Positions 49,301 to 59,655 of a stretch of DNA of 64,000 bases are shown here, piece by piece (positions within the stretch are counted from its first letter, which is position 1; each line of letters begins with the position of its first letter). The notes below the pieces were generated by a model, which worked only from the letters and a program-made list of their open reading frames with translations, was not told the DNA's origin and did not search any database. The DNA is from Trichobilharzia szidati (lineage: Eukaryota; Platyhelminthes; Trematoda; Strigeidida; Schistosomatidae): assembly GCA_944472155.2 (NCBI GenBank), contig OX235272.1:98772020-98836019 (forward strand), read 5' to 3'. Made by a program: the position numbers and the translations under genes.

Positions 49301-52300
49301 GCACAAAATAATTATGACACATATTCTGAGGAAAATGATACACCTGATCGAATTCAGTCTCAAATACACAAACTTCCGCACGTGTAAGGCAAATCAATCC
49401 TTATCATCTAAAAAAATAGTATTATATCATTTCTGTACGAGTTTAAAGCCATTATTATCATCATCCTAGCTATTTTAACTGTGATGAAATAGACGTGTTG
49501 CACTTTCAGTAAGTTCTATAATTACTACTGTAAAACATTATGAACGTTATTACTTAACTGTGAATATGATAGATAGTTCAGTAAGATTTCTACGTAAGAT
49601 AATTTTCTGTAAATTTTGATTTGAAATGATAGTAATGGAGTGGAAACGAAAATCTATATATATCACTGTCAACAACCGTAGAAGAAATTCCCAATGGAAA
49701 GCTTTTATTTAAAAAGGAATAATTGTATTGCATGTTTATAACCTAAATAAAGCCAATATAGTAAACAGAATAGCATTTATACTAAAACCCGCGCTGAAGC
49801 TGTTGTCTAGAAGGAGGACGAAAGCTTCGCAATTAAATCAACTAGTTCAGAGAATACAACTAATTCAACATCATCCACCTGAGCTATAAATCTTCTGCAT
49901 TATTTTGGAGTAGCATTCAGCGAAGGAAATCCTACAGTTTCAACGTTGGTACATAATTAGCAAAATACTGACCAGCATATATTTACAGCTACGCTAGTTC
50001 CAAAATCCTAGGTTTAAGCAAATTAAAACAAATTTTATTGTAAACGAGATGTGTATCATATTGCATAATTTACTGGTAACATAATTGAATTGGAGGTACA
50101 TTAACATCAACTGGGGAAGAACAAAAGGCCAGTAGAACACTGGATTCCAAACTACGGTCTAAATGATGATATATTCGTCCCAACACTTTGTGGTCTTGTG
50201 TTTGATTCGCATGTGGTCACCACTGATTAGTCTTAAAGTTGAACGAAATGGGTGTTAGTTTTCATTAGTTCTGTAGCTAGTGTTAGTTTTTGATAAAATT
50301 TTAATCATTTATTTTAAATCTTTAAGACAACGAAACATTTTATCTTGTTATGCATCTTCAACACTTTATTAATAGGGTGTTTTCTTCTTACCACCAAACA
50401 AATCGAATTTTCGTCACCAACCTCCTTCACCAATAACATCATCACATCCAACTGTGTATTTTCGCATACGTTTTTATGTTCCAATTTACTGTTTAAATGA
50501 ACGTACAACACAACACTTTTATTACAAACAATTAAGGAAAAATCATATTGCCTATAATTTATTTTGTGATCCGAATGTCTACTTACAATTAGCAGCATTT
50601 GCATTACAAGCTGAAGTAGGTAATGCACCGAAAAAATACAATATCGAAACTGCTGCACCCTACTTCCCACAAGAACTTTATTATCCTAGTAAAGTAAGTT
50701 GATATATTTTTCTATTGTTTTCTTGAATATACAATTTTTTTCGTTTAACAAATATGCAAACTGACTGACTGAACTATGCTCTAGTTTAAACTGAACTAAT
50801 AGTTTCTCATTAATACGACGTGTTACAACTCTAAATCATCGGATCATTGAGTTATCTGTAACTGTGCTATTAATCTGTCCTGTTATTCAGCACTTAAACA
50901 TATGGTTAGTTTTCCAAGTATACAGATTCTACCTCAACCTGGATAAGTGGCTAGTATGCTTTGAATCGCAAAGAAAATTGTTGAGAATTTGTTTCTTAGC
51001 TTGAAAAGGCATCAGTTGGCGCAGTACTAAAGTCAAGATTTACACCACACAAAAATTTGACATTAGGAACTCAAATATCAAACAAAAGATGTAGATCGAT
51101 CAAGGTAAAGAGGATGATCCTGATATGGAATCTACATTCTGACGAAAATCTAATGCCATATAACCGCCGAAATCTACCCTATTCAGTCATCGTGCACTAA
51201 GGGATGCCTGTCTCAGGTTTACTCAGTCATGACTAGTTTGCAAGTTTCCTGATTGATTTGCAAACAGCCTGATAATGCCACAAAAACAATATTCCACACT
51301 ATACAAGCAAAATGTTGACTGCATTACAACTCAAGTCTCTATAATGAAGTAACTTTATGTGGAAGTGGTTATCGAAAAAACAGCAGCCAAAAACACAGAT
51401 TTCTGAAAAAAATGAACCTCAGGTATGAATTAAAATGAAGAGTCTATTGGATGTGAAACGATGAAGGCTGTTGGATGAGATTGAAAGTACTCAAAATAAT
51501 ACTACACAGAACCACAGATGAAAAGATTTATGGAACCAATGAATGAAAAAAACCTTAGTGGAGAATTACAAAAAAAGGTAAATCTATTGAATTTCGAATT
51601 AGTTATGGATTTACAAATCAGAGCTTTCAGTTATCGATTTTCAGCCCAGAAACTTAATTCTTTTTCTTGAACCATTGTAGTCTGCTGAGATCACACTGTC
51701 TACTACGAACTGAAACTTCATCATTTGAAGCGTATTTTAAGTCAGAAAGCAGGTCTAACATAGCGGGGTAGAAATGTCTGTTGTATCTGAGATCCATGTA
51801 CAAGACTCAAGTTTGGTTACTTGATTAACATCATCTAACTAATATGCAGGATCAGTACAACCAAACTGAGTGAATTATTTCTGGTGCGCTAAATGCTGTT
51901 TAGATAACTTAGAATCTGAATCTTCACATAAGCTCTATATTTATAGTTTCGTGGGTGTTCGTTCATAAACAAATGAATCTATCCCTTCTTCAGCTATACG
52001 GTGGTCCTCTAATCTTCACTCAGACCGAGAGTTGTCATTGGATTTATGTTAATTTGTTATGGATCTACAACATTTCAATAAGCACGCAGCAAATGCAGAT
52101 TATCTGAATGGATAATGAACTCAGCTGATTTAAATAGTTAACTAGCTTACTGACTATAGCAGGTTAACTTACGTTATTTCTTGTGACAAATGATTTGATT
52201 ACTTGACAGTCAATTGAGTATAGTCTAGTTGTATATTTAATCTTTAACAAACTGGCAGTGATTTTCATTTTATGCTTTAGGTGAATATTTGATATATGCC

Positions 52301-52835
52301 TAGCATAATGATCAACATAATAATTTAGGTGAAAAAACTTATTGCTTGTTTAAACTAACAAAAGTAAAACATTATTCCATTAATTTATTCAGAACAAAAT
52401 AGCTAGAGCGAACAATTGTTTTCATTAAATTCTCCTTCAGGATCTACAATTATAAATTCATTAGTTTAAGCATACAAGGAGAATTTATTGAAAACAATTG
52501 TTCGCTTTAACTATTTTGTTTTAAAACATTATTAGAAACATCCGAAACGCTATATTCCCTGACCAGCAGTTCATTTTCACTGAATACCTATTTATTCATT
52601 AAAATTTTAGTTTACTGAATCATCGGATAAATCTGATCTGGTTTACCATACCTACATACGTCATTCAGCGCTTCGCAATACTGTAGCCTATTTGGCTGAA
52701 TTTCACTTTAGTCGTCTGGCAACTAAACTTAATTCAGATTTCAATTTACACTTATATCCACTTAAGAAACTTTCTGAGAAATGTCGTTTCTCTGTATTGA
52801 TTGGTATCAGTCCAAATGGATTCACCTTATATCAG
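43190..52835 (+). CDS. FERM-domain protein gene, right-arm copy (exons 1-4, cut by gap)
   Basis: Four exons join in phase into 272 residues: 43190-43373, 43417-43505, 50376-50693 and 52611-52835. An in-frame TGA directly before the ATG at 43190, with no AG between, supports that start. The ubiquitin-like first lobe covers roughly residues 15-90 (NVILLNEKHL; DMFGLAL; DEGWLFVEPSEFL). The second lobe covers about 115-225 (YFRIRFYVP; LNERTTQHFYYKQLR; LAAFALQAEVGN), and the start of the third (RFSVLIGISPNGFTLYQ) ends the known part. The AFALQAEVGN...YFPQELYYP pattern reminded me most of FRMD6/Expanded-type FERM proteins, from memory only. It should be a cytoplasmic adaptor under the plasma membrane. 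Later exons fall in or beyond the N gap. The linker at the start of exon 3 is less certain. Confidence 0.78.
43374..43416 (+). other. 43-bp micro-intron in FERM gene
   Basis: Starts GTAGTA, ends TTTTAG and contains in-frame stops. Removing it joins FGLALPT to DEGWLFVEP, which is the expected order inside a FERM first lobe. Introns this short are characteristic of the 5' ends of schistosome genes. Mirror: 15313-15355. Confidence 0.7.
43417..43505 (+). other. FERM gene exon 2 (right arm)
   Basis: 89 bases encoding the end of the first lobe (GWLFVEPSEFLHK). Closes in phase 0 at a strong GTAAGT donor. Mirror exon: 15224-15312, minus. Confidence 0.7.
48359..48442 (+). repeat. tRNA-derived SINE-like fragment, right arm
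   Basis: Mirror copy with the same Pol III box-like words (A box at 48381-48391, B-like box at 48425-48435). Confidence 0.5.
50376..50693 (+). other. FERM gene exon 3 (right arm)
   Basis: Open in phase 0 from an AATAG acceptor to a GTAAGT donor. The last about 80 residues are the helical second FERM lobe; the first about 25 are a polar linker. A downstream acceptor cannot be ruled out. Mirror exon: 8036-8353, minus. Confidence 0.75.
52393..52521. mobile_element. Foldback/MITE-like inverted repeat in FERM intron 3, right arm
   Basis: Mirror copy of the element at 6208-6336, so the insertion predates the palindrome duplication (or both arms are alleles). Confidence 0.6.
52611..52835 (+). other. 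FERM gene exon 4 (right arm)
   Basis: 75 codons between a TTTTAG acceptor and a GTAGGG donor. Encodes the end of the second lobe (NTVAYLAEFHFSRLATKL) and the opening strands of the third lobe. The following intron enters the N gap after 61 bases. Mirror exon: 5894-6118, minus. Confidence 0.78.
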
Positions 52836-52896
52836 GTAGGGAATAGTAATGTGATTATAAAGCTATTACTTGAAATACACTTTCATTTTAACTTTT

Positions 52897-53393
52897 NNNN
52901 NNNNNNNNNNNNNNNNNNNNNNNNNNNNNNNNNNNNNNNNNNNNNNNNNNNNNNNNNNNNNNNNNNNNNNNNNNNNNNNNNNNNNNNNNNNNNNNNNNNN
53001 NNNNNNNNNNNNNNNNNNNNNNNNNNNNNNNNNNNNNNNNNNNNNNNNNNNNNNNNNNNNNNNNNNNNNNNNNNNNNNNNNNNNNNNNNNNNNNNNNNNN
53101 NNNNNNNNNNNNNNNNNNNNNNNNNNNNNNNNNNNNNNNNNNNNNNNNNNNNNNNNNNNNNNNNNNNNNNNNNNNNNNNNNNNNNNNNNNNNNNNNNNNN
53201 NNNNNNNNNNNNNNNNNNNNNNNNNNNNNNNNNNNNNNNNNNNNNNNNNNNNNNNNNNNNNNNNNNNNNNNNNNNNNNNNNNNNNNNNNNNNNNNNNNNN
53301 NNNNNNNNNNNNNNNNNNNNNNNNNNNNNNNNNNNNNNNNNNNNNNNNNNNNNNNNNNNNNNNNNNNNNNNNNNNNNNNNNNNNNNNNNNNNN
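52897..53393. other. Assembly gap (497 N)
   Basis: A run of 497 N bases that truncates the right palindrome arm and the intron after exon 4 of the right FERM gene copy. Any open frame across it is meaningless. Confidence 0.99.
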
Positions 53394-53886
53394 TAGTATT
53401 CTTCTACGCTATAGCAGCCCTAAACGAAAGTTCCCAATAAAAGATTTAATGACCCTAAGCAACCAGTTGGATGAGTTCGTAGTAGGTAAGCGGAATTACG
53501 GTTGCTGTACACGAATCACGTAGATAATCTAATCCAAATTTAGTATTTAATCACTGCTTAGACAACAGGTTCATTGGAAGGGAGAAAACTTTTAGCCAAC
53601 TTGCATGCCGCGCTATATTCATGACGTGGTCAATAGTAGGAAGATTTCGTTTATCCTTTCAGTGGGAACCACACAGATTCTGTCGAAAGTTTCCATAGTC
53701 ACCTAAAACAGAGTACTGGAGTTGTGAATGAGTTACGAACCAGTTATCATGACAAATTTAGGCATAAAATTTGGTTTGATCGAACTATGAGGAATCCTGT
53801 GAGGAATTAGGTTTTCTTGAGACATACAGGGAAGTAATTTTGTGTAACTGCTTTTTGACATTGCTTCACTTCCACATAAACTCTTT
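53394..53886. other. Unassigned sequence between gap and Merlin element
   Basis: Does not continue the palindrome. A word set near 53668-53710 (AACCACACAGATTCTGTCGAAAG) loosely resembles 42190-42230 in the right arm, so an old repeat may be present. The short frame leaving the gap, ending at a GTAAGC near 53484, is not identifiable. Confidence 0.35.
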
Positions 53887-53943
53887 TGGCGAAGTTCTAC
53901 AATAGAGTCCCAAGGTTGTAAATGTTCCAATGACCTTGAACGC

Positions 53944-54878
53944 ATGCCAGTTATTGGTTTAGGAAGTTACCATCATTCTACCGCGAAGATGAACGCTGTT
54001 CACCTACTGAGATGGCAATTCCACCCAGATCACGTATTTCAGTACTGTCTGGATAATGGATTAATAGCACGTACACGTTTATGTACTTGTGATGTTTCTA
54101 TGAACCTGCAGTCGTATTCACAGGCCATAGATGGATATGTCTTTAGGTGTACACATTGCAGAAAACGAATAAGCGTTCGTAATGGTAAGTGACAGCCTCA
54201 GTTAATTGTTTTCTAGGGACTTTCTTTGAAAAATCGAAACTCCCTTTGACGAAAATCCTGTTCTTGTGCAATTATTGGGTTTTTAAATCCGGAGTGAGGT
54301 CAACAGCCGCTCAGACAGAAAATACTCTTACATCTACTGTTCAATGGTTTCAGTTTTGCAGAGATTTAGCGTCATGGAAGATGAATAATATTACTCAAGT
54401 TTTGGGAGGAGTGGGTGTTACTGTTCACATCGACGAAACAGTGCTGATAAAGAAGAAATATAATCGTGGTCATCCTAGAGCCAACAGCGTTTGGGTATTG
54501 GGAATTTATGATACCCAAATTCGGAAAGGATTCATCGAATTGATTCCAGACAGAAGTGCGGGCACTCTGGTGCCTATTATTCAGAGGCTTGTTTTGCCTG
54601 GCACTACCATGCACACCGATGAATGGGCGGGATATAACCAGTTATCGCAACTCGGGTATATACATCATAGAGTTAACCATTCCCGTGATTTCGTTGACCC
54701 TGTCTCCGGAACGCATACCAATTCCATCGAGGGTTTTTGGGGAAGATTAAAAAATCGAATCCGAGCCATCAATGGATCACAAAACGAAGTCATTTTCAGT
54801 CATTTGGATGAATACATGTATAGAAATTGGTTTAACTTCAAAACTGAAACTCCGATTAATAATTGGAACATTTTTTAA
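53944..54878 (+). CDS. Merlin transposase (ISXO2-like DDE), two exons
   Basis: Exon 1 is 53944-54184 (a second possible ATG is at 53989) and exon 2 is 54217-54878; splicing gives 300 residues. Exon 1 encodes an N-terminal region and a zinc ribbon (CTC ... FRCTHC). The join restores RNGTFFEKSKLPL, typical of this family. The catalytic residues are Asp in VHIDET (54432-54434), Asp in HTDEWAGY (54618-54620) and Glu in NSIEGFWGRLK (54729-54731). The 32-bp intron fits schistosome micro-introns. Compared with the second copy, one T is missing in a T run near 54871, so the last about nine residues are lost. All catalytic residues remain, so it could be active or only recently dead. Confidence 0.85.
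54185..54216 (+). other. 32-bp micro-intron in Merlin transposase
   Basis: GTAAGT...TTCTAG. Its removal restores the conserved sequence RNG-TFFE across the junction. The second Merlin copy begins downstream of this point, so it cannot confirm it. Confidence 0.75.
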
Positions 54879-55033
54879 CTCATATTAGAGAAACGTACCC
54901 TGTTTGATTTTTTTCATGCTTATTTATGTAAAAATACGTAAAATTTTATGCAAAAATCATCCTTTTTTCTGATTGGTCGGTTCAAGGTCACTTGTGCGTT
55001 CGTTCCTTGGGACTCTATTGTAGAACTTCGCCA

Positions 55034-55229
55034 GTTAGTCTTCAAGGTTGGGAAGCTGAATAGGTTGAGATGGCTATAACACATGATTGCATACCAAGCC
55101 ATCGCCTTCCTCGAAGAATAATGTTAGCCAGCACATGTCAAGGTTCAAAATGTGTTTGGGTCGGTCGAATGAAAAACTGCTATTGGTTCATAAAATCGTT
55201 GACAGTCAGTTAGAAGAACTACTAGATAT
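55034..55229. other. Unassigned sequence after Merlin
   Basis: Short AT-rich stretch with no recognised feature. Confidence 0.35.
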
Positions 55230-55515
55230 ATATGCATTCACTCTGTGTAATCTCACGTATCTATTCAACTCATGTTGTCACTATTTATTTTCCCTCAAAT
55301 TTTCGCTCGTTAAACTTCCATTTAGTTTTATGTCTCTACTTTTGTGTGGTGTGCATGGAATGTGGTAAACTGAACAGTTGGACTTCTTTGCAAAGTCATA
55401 CTGAAAGTCAGGCAGAATGACACAGGCTAGGCATAACTAAATGCGAAACACTGAATAATGGTCTCCAGAATGTCAACAAATGATAATTGCAGTTCTTAAT
55501 CTTGTTCTTTGCTAA
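55230..55515 (+). repeat. RTE-like LINE 3' region, copy 1
   Basis: Aligns with 58570-58880 over about 290 bases: ATGCATTCACTC, GTGTAATCT, the CTTTTGTGTG...TGCATGGAATGTG block, and AATGTCAACAAATGATAAT. Non-coding tail of the same family as the remnant at 4585-4860. Confidence 0.6.
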
Positions 55516-55927
55516 ATTACTCGGAACCGAAAATGGTGCGAACTACTCCACTAGATGTAATACCCTAGGACTAAAAACACTATGGCTAAGACGCCTGAGA
55601 CTAAACTTAACACTTTACTATAAGCTTCTAAACCACTTAGTTTTTACCTCTACTAATGGTACTCGACTTTCAGTTGACAATGGCTACAAACTAAGACACA
55701 CTAAGGGTACAGTAGCTATCGAACAATGTAAAACAGCCTCCAGGCAAAAGTTTTACTTGATTAGGTATGCACAGATATGGAATATACTACCAATGGAAAT
55801 GCGTCAAGCAAGTACATTGGCCTCCTTCGAAAAGGTGCTTAATGACAAACTACAAGAGTTTGCAAACGATAGTAGTTCTAGTTCCTATCTGAGAGCCTCC
55901 GAAATTATAGGACCATTTGATGTATAA
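55487..55927 (+). pseudogene. CR1-like LINE, C-terminal fragment
   Basis: An open frame of 146 codons that keeps the region after the RT domain: LKTLWLRRLRLNLTLYYKLLN, RHTKGTV, then QKFYLIRYAQIWNILP and TLASFEKVLND. This is the usual LRRRL..LYK..N / R...IWN.LP / S..SFK..L ending of CR1-type ORF2. The RT itself is absent and the 5' join falls in the RTE-like tail, so this is a truncated insertion. It is a different family member from the spacer LINE. Confidence 0.7.
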
Positions 55928-56409
55928 GCTTAAATACTACACCTGTTGTTTTTTGCCTATATTTATAATTCTAGATAAAACATTAACGGTTAAAATACGT
56001 ATCCTCAAACAGACAAGAAATCTCGTTTGTCAAACTACTACCCAACACAATAAGTGGAATAAAATGGACATAAACCAACAACATGAAAAAGGTATAACTC
56101 ACCACAACATCACATGGACAGATGAACGCTCGTTGGGCACCATATATCCCTCACCAACTGCAACCCACCTCTCCTTAGATAATGTGATGAACTTATATCC
56201 ATAATGTTGCTGAGCAGTTAATATTCTCAACTCCTGTCGGAACAGCTGAAATTCATAAACCTTCCTCACGCTAAGAAAATACCCACAAGCAGTAGAAATC
56301 CATTAATTAATGCGTCTGAAGCTTATATATTTACTCCCAACAATGACATTGCAGATCAAATGAGATAAACATATCACTGATTTCAAAATAACATATCAAT
56401 GAACTATAA
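55928..56409 (+). other. 3' flank of the CR1-like fragment
   Basis: Non-coding; probably the untranslated part of the LINE. No separate feature is visible. Confidence 0.35.
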
Positions 56410-56808
56410 TTCGAGGACTCTGCACACAACGAAGTTATGTATGAAAATTGACTTCAAGCTTTATTTTTTTCCCAGGCATTTATAATCCATCCACCAAAGA
56501 CCTGGTTTTTTGTTAATGCGAAGACAATACTTCTGTATTTCCGATGCGTTGCACTCACTGACAATCTAGCAGATTTTTCCAACTGTGCACAGAAATGATT
56601 GTATATAAGTGAAAAGGCTGTTTTATACTACTGGGATTAACATTTATCAAGTGTATGTAATATCTCCAGCGGACATACAAAGCATATCTTGTTGCAGCGT
56701 GTATATTTTGATTGAATTATATGGCTCTATTTCTGTAACAATTTGATGATGCCTGTAAACTGGCGTCCCTCATGTACTGTACTATGAGAATAAATTTATT
56801 TATTTATT
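56410..56808 (+). repeat. LINE 3'-end repeat, copy 1
   Basis: Begins with the GACTTCAAGCTTTATT / ATCCATCCA block and ends in TGATGATGCCTGTAAACTGGCGTCC, then a TTTA repeat tail. The same order of words occurs next door at 56860-57256 and, in part, in both palindrome arms. Confidence 0.6.
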
Positions 56809-56859
56809 CATGTGCGTAAAGAGGGAATATATTATTGTAAGACGCATTTTATTGTTTTA

Positions 56860-57256
56860 TGAGGGACTTGACTTCAAGCTTTATTTATTTTCTTAAGTAT
56901 CTGTAATCCATCCAACGCATACTTGGTTTTTTTGTTAATGCGAAGTCAATATCTCTACATTTCTTGGTGTGTCCCATTGAATAACCAGTTATCCGATTTT
57001 TCCCACAAACTGAAGATAAAATGACAGCAACCATGCTATTTAACCGTATTCCATGTAATTTAAATATTTAACTTAAATAATACTTATGCATGGCTTTACA
57101 ACTTGTGTGTCCTACATTTGTAGGAATAATTATGTACCTTATTATATTATCATTAGTGACTATACTTACTATTCGTATGTGTAATTTATCGAATTGATGA
57201 TGCCTGTAAATTGGCGTCCTTCATGTACAAAAATGAGAATATATTATTATTATTAA
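56860..57256 (+). repeat. LINE 3'-end repeat, copy 2
   Basis: Second copy in tandem, ending in the same GATGATGCCTGTAAA.TGGCGTCC word and an ATT repeat tail (57237-57256). Two successive microsatellite-tailed ends indicate two independent insertions or a tandem duplication. Confidence 0.6.
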
Positions 57257-57474
57257 ATGACAAATAAATACCTTTCAGTAACATCTTCATCCACCCGGTT
57301 TTCGTCTCCTACTTTGCAAGTGTTTTTTGTGCTTTATCACTCTTGTGCTGAGCTTTAAGTTATTCAACATATGCCGTTATTGACTAAGGACCTAGATGAT
57401 ATTAGTTGAGTAAGGTTTCGGTCGTGCAAACACGAGTCCTGTGCAGGTTGCATTATCATTCCCTAAATGGTATA

Positions 57475-57665
57475 CAGCATACTGTATATTGGGGTAAGTC
57501 TTCCGCCTTGCTTGCTGAAGGTTGTGTTCCTCAGGGTACTGTCATCTCTCCTTTTCTTTTTTCTCTCTCTTGTCTTACATGACTTTTCTCTTTCTAATGA
57601 GAGCAACTTCGTTAAATACGCTGGTGATCTGACCGTCTCACTTCCTATCATGTCACAATGTGTCA
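57475..57665 (+). pseudogene. CR1-like LINE RT fragment, degraded
   Basis: Reads QHTVYWGKSS, then VPQGTVISPFLFSL, a frameshift, and SNFVKYAGDLTVSLPI. It matches the spacer LINE region around its YADD motif. The catalytic Asp is replaced by Gly (YAGD), so this piece is dead even apart from its truncation. Confidence 0.75.
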
Positions 57666-58335
57666 CCAGGAGGACTTTATTTTTGAGTTTATTTGTATGC
57701 ATACTATTGCGCATCGAGTTGCACTGCGATTCCACATGTAGCAGAAGATTATGAATACCTTGCTCTTCTCTTCTGCATAAGAAAGTTACTTCACAAGAAC
57801 CGCTATATTTAACTCAGTAAGGAAAAATATGAATTTCTCCACTTCAGTTTTGTGAGTTAATTTGTGAACTGTGTAGGCCCCTAAAGTAATGCATTCGGCG
57901 TGCATGCTGAATAGTGAAATCAGGAGTGTGCATGTTGTACTAAATCTTCTGCGCTTTCTGTATGGATTCCATGTTCATGAATTGACCACTTAACAGCTGC
58001 TGAGTGTTGCATGTGAACCAGCTGAAATTATAACTGATAATTCCAAGAATTTCTGTCGTTTTCATCGGCAGCGGTTCATAGCCTATTGATTTTACACAAG
58101 TGCAATACTCATTGCTCACTTTAATGAGGAGACATTAACCATGATTCCAGAAAAGTAGTACGTCAGTATGTGAATTTCATGAATCTGTAGATTGCATTCC
58201 ATTCACTTAATACTGAAACTAAACTATGAGGGAACTGATATTTCCAAGGAGGATATAATACAAGGCTCATTTCTACAACTGCCGTCCTTATTTTAGTTCA
58301 CTTTCATCATACATGTATTAACAGAATTGTCTGTC
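57666..58335. other. Unassigned sequence between LINE fragments
   Basis: No recognised gene, RNA or repeat. Confidence 0.35.
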
Positions 58336-58339
58336 ACTC

Positions 58340-58880
58340 ATTTCAGGGACTCACCAGGGAAAAGTCTTGTCAACTTAGTGTATGCTAATGACATTGTCCA
58401 CCTAGGTTGTGAGAAGTGACCATTGAAACTGGAAGATACGAAAAGACTACTGGTTTTTGATCGCAGTGTCTGTGCCCTTTCTTCTGTGTTAAGTAGTCTA
58501 AAATGGTGAGTAATATTGGGGTGAAGCTTAGTGTTAAGTAGAAATGTTACTTCAAACGTTGTTTTTAACACAGATGCATTCACTCCGTGTAATCTTACAT
58601 ATCTGAGCAACCATTGTGTTTTTTCCATATCACTGTTCGTTTTCCGTGACATTTATGCTCATTAGAGTTCCATTTGATTTCTTTTTTCTCTACCTTTGTG
58701 TGCTACATGGAATGTGATAAAGTAAACAGGTGCACTTGTTTGCAAGCTTCTCTGTCGAAAGTCAGTCTGTCAGAATGATCTATAGTCCAGGTATAATGAA
58801 ATGCTAAAACGTGGATAAAAATAAGCAAAATGTCAACAAATGATAATCGCATTTTTTATTCGGTTCTCGTCTAACTGAAA
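58340..58880 (+). pseudogene. RTE-like LINE: RT scrap plus 3' region, copy 2
   Basis: A short frame reads SLVNLVYANDIVHL (58362-58406), a decayed form of the YADDIVL motif of RTE reverse transcriptases (Asn for the first Asp). The 3' block shared with 55230-55515 follows at 58570-58880. Most of the element body is deleted. Confidence 0.55.
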
Positions 58881-59264
58881 AAGAGTTGTCTTACAATAAT
58901 TTCTCCTCCTACTCGAGATAACTTTTACACTCTGTCCCGTTACATCTCAAAAGTTGCACTTCTCCACCGAGTTCCATGTTAAAACTCAGTCAGTCGGCTT
59001 TGTCACTGCAGCTGCCTAGTGTCACAACTCACTACAGTGTTAATTGGCACAAACAATTATGAATGCCGTTTCTTAAGTACTCAGTGCATTTCCCAATTCC
59101 TTAAATTGTCCAGATAAAGTGCACTGAAGAAAACATTAACCAAAAGTCAGTAACACGGACATAAGAATTAGTGCCAATAGAAGTGAATTAGATGAGTGAT
59201 TTTTTTAAACCTTTAGTACGCATAACTGAAGTACTCATGTATCATTCACAAGATGCTTGTATCA

Positions 59265-59410
59265 CAGAGGGCACTGAAATATAAACTAAGTCTAACATGA
59301 AATACCTTGGAGATGTTATTACTTCATAAGATGAGATACAATAATGTACGAGATGCTGCGAATTCAACACTGAAACATTAATACTGTTTTCGAACGAAGC
59401 AAATTATTAC
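59265..59410 (+). pseudogene. CR1-like LINE scraps and 3' end
   Basis: GTEI*TKSNMKYLGDVI matches GTEIETKSEIKYLGVIL of the spacer LINE, and TACTGTTTTCGAACGAAGCAAATTATTA matches its 3' end. The body between is mostly missing. Confidence 0.6.
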
Positions 59411-59599
59411 TGTTGCACCTCGCTGCAGTGTTAATCTGCTTATACCCTTATTATTGCTGTATCCTAAGTATTGCACTCATTTTCTCATTTCCTTGCACTG
59501 TGTAAATAGGGTGCAACGAATAAGTTACAGTGAACTATAAGTAAGTGACGCTGACGCAAGAAATGGAAGCAGTCGAAAGAAATGAAATGAGTTGAAGAC

Positions 59600-59655
59600 C
59601 TTGTAATAATACTAGTAATCTCCCTTATTCCAAAACAGTACTTGACTTATTTACC
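59600..59655 (-). repeat. CR1-like LINE 3' end, minus strand
   Basis: The reverse complement contains CAAGTACTGTTTTGGAATAA followed by TAGTATTATT, as in the spacer LINE end. An isolated 3' terminus. Confidence 0.55.

Larger units (their letters stand above)
31386..52896 (-). repeat. Right arm of giant inverted repeat (palindrome)
   Basis: Mirror image of the left arm, 21,511 bases, 50 fewer than its partner. It starts at a GTGTGCGCAC stretch and ends at the first N of the assembly gap. Sequence after the gap (53394 onward) does not match the left flank, so if the gap size is right the repeat ends inside the gap. Confidence 0.95.
53887..55033 (+). mobile_element. Merlin DNA transposon, near-complete
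   Basis: Bounded by exact 29-bp terminal inverted repeats, 53887-53915 and 55005-55033. The shared word is CTACAATAGAGTCCCAAGG, and weaker pairing continues inward to about 53940. It encloses a single spliced transposase gene. Merlin elements are related to bacterial IS1016 and are known from schistosomes. I could not see a clear 8-9 bp target duplication (flanks ACTCTTT and GTTAGTCT). Confidence 0.85.

Noticed and set aside
52692..53523. Long open frames running through the N gap
   Set aside because: They are only open because N codons are not stops. The real exon ends at the donor at 52835.
53876..55045. Target-site duplication of the first Merlin copy
   Set aside because: The 8-10 bases on either side do not match, so none can be claimed.
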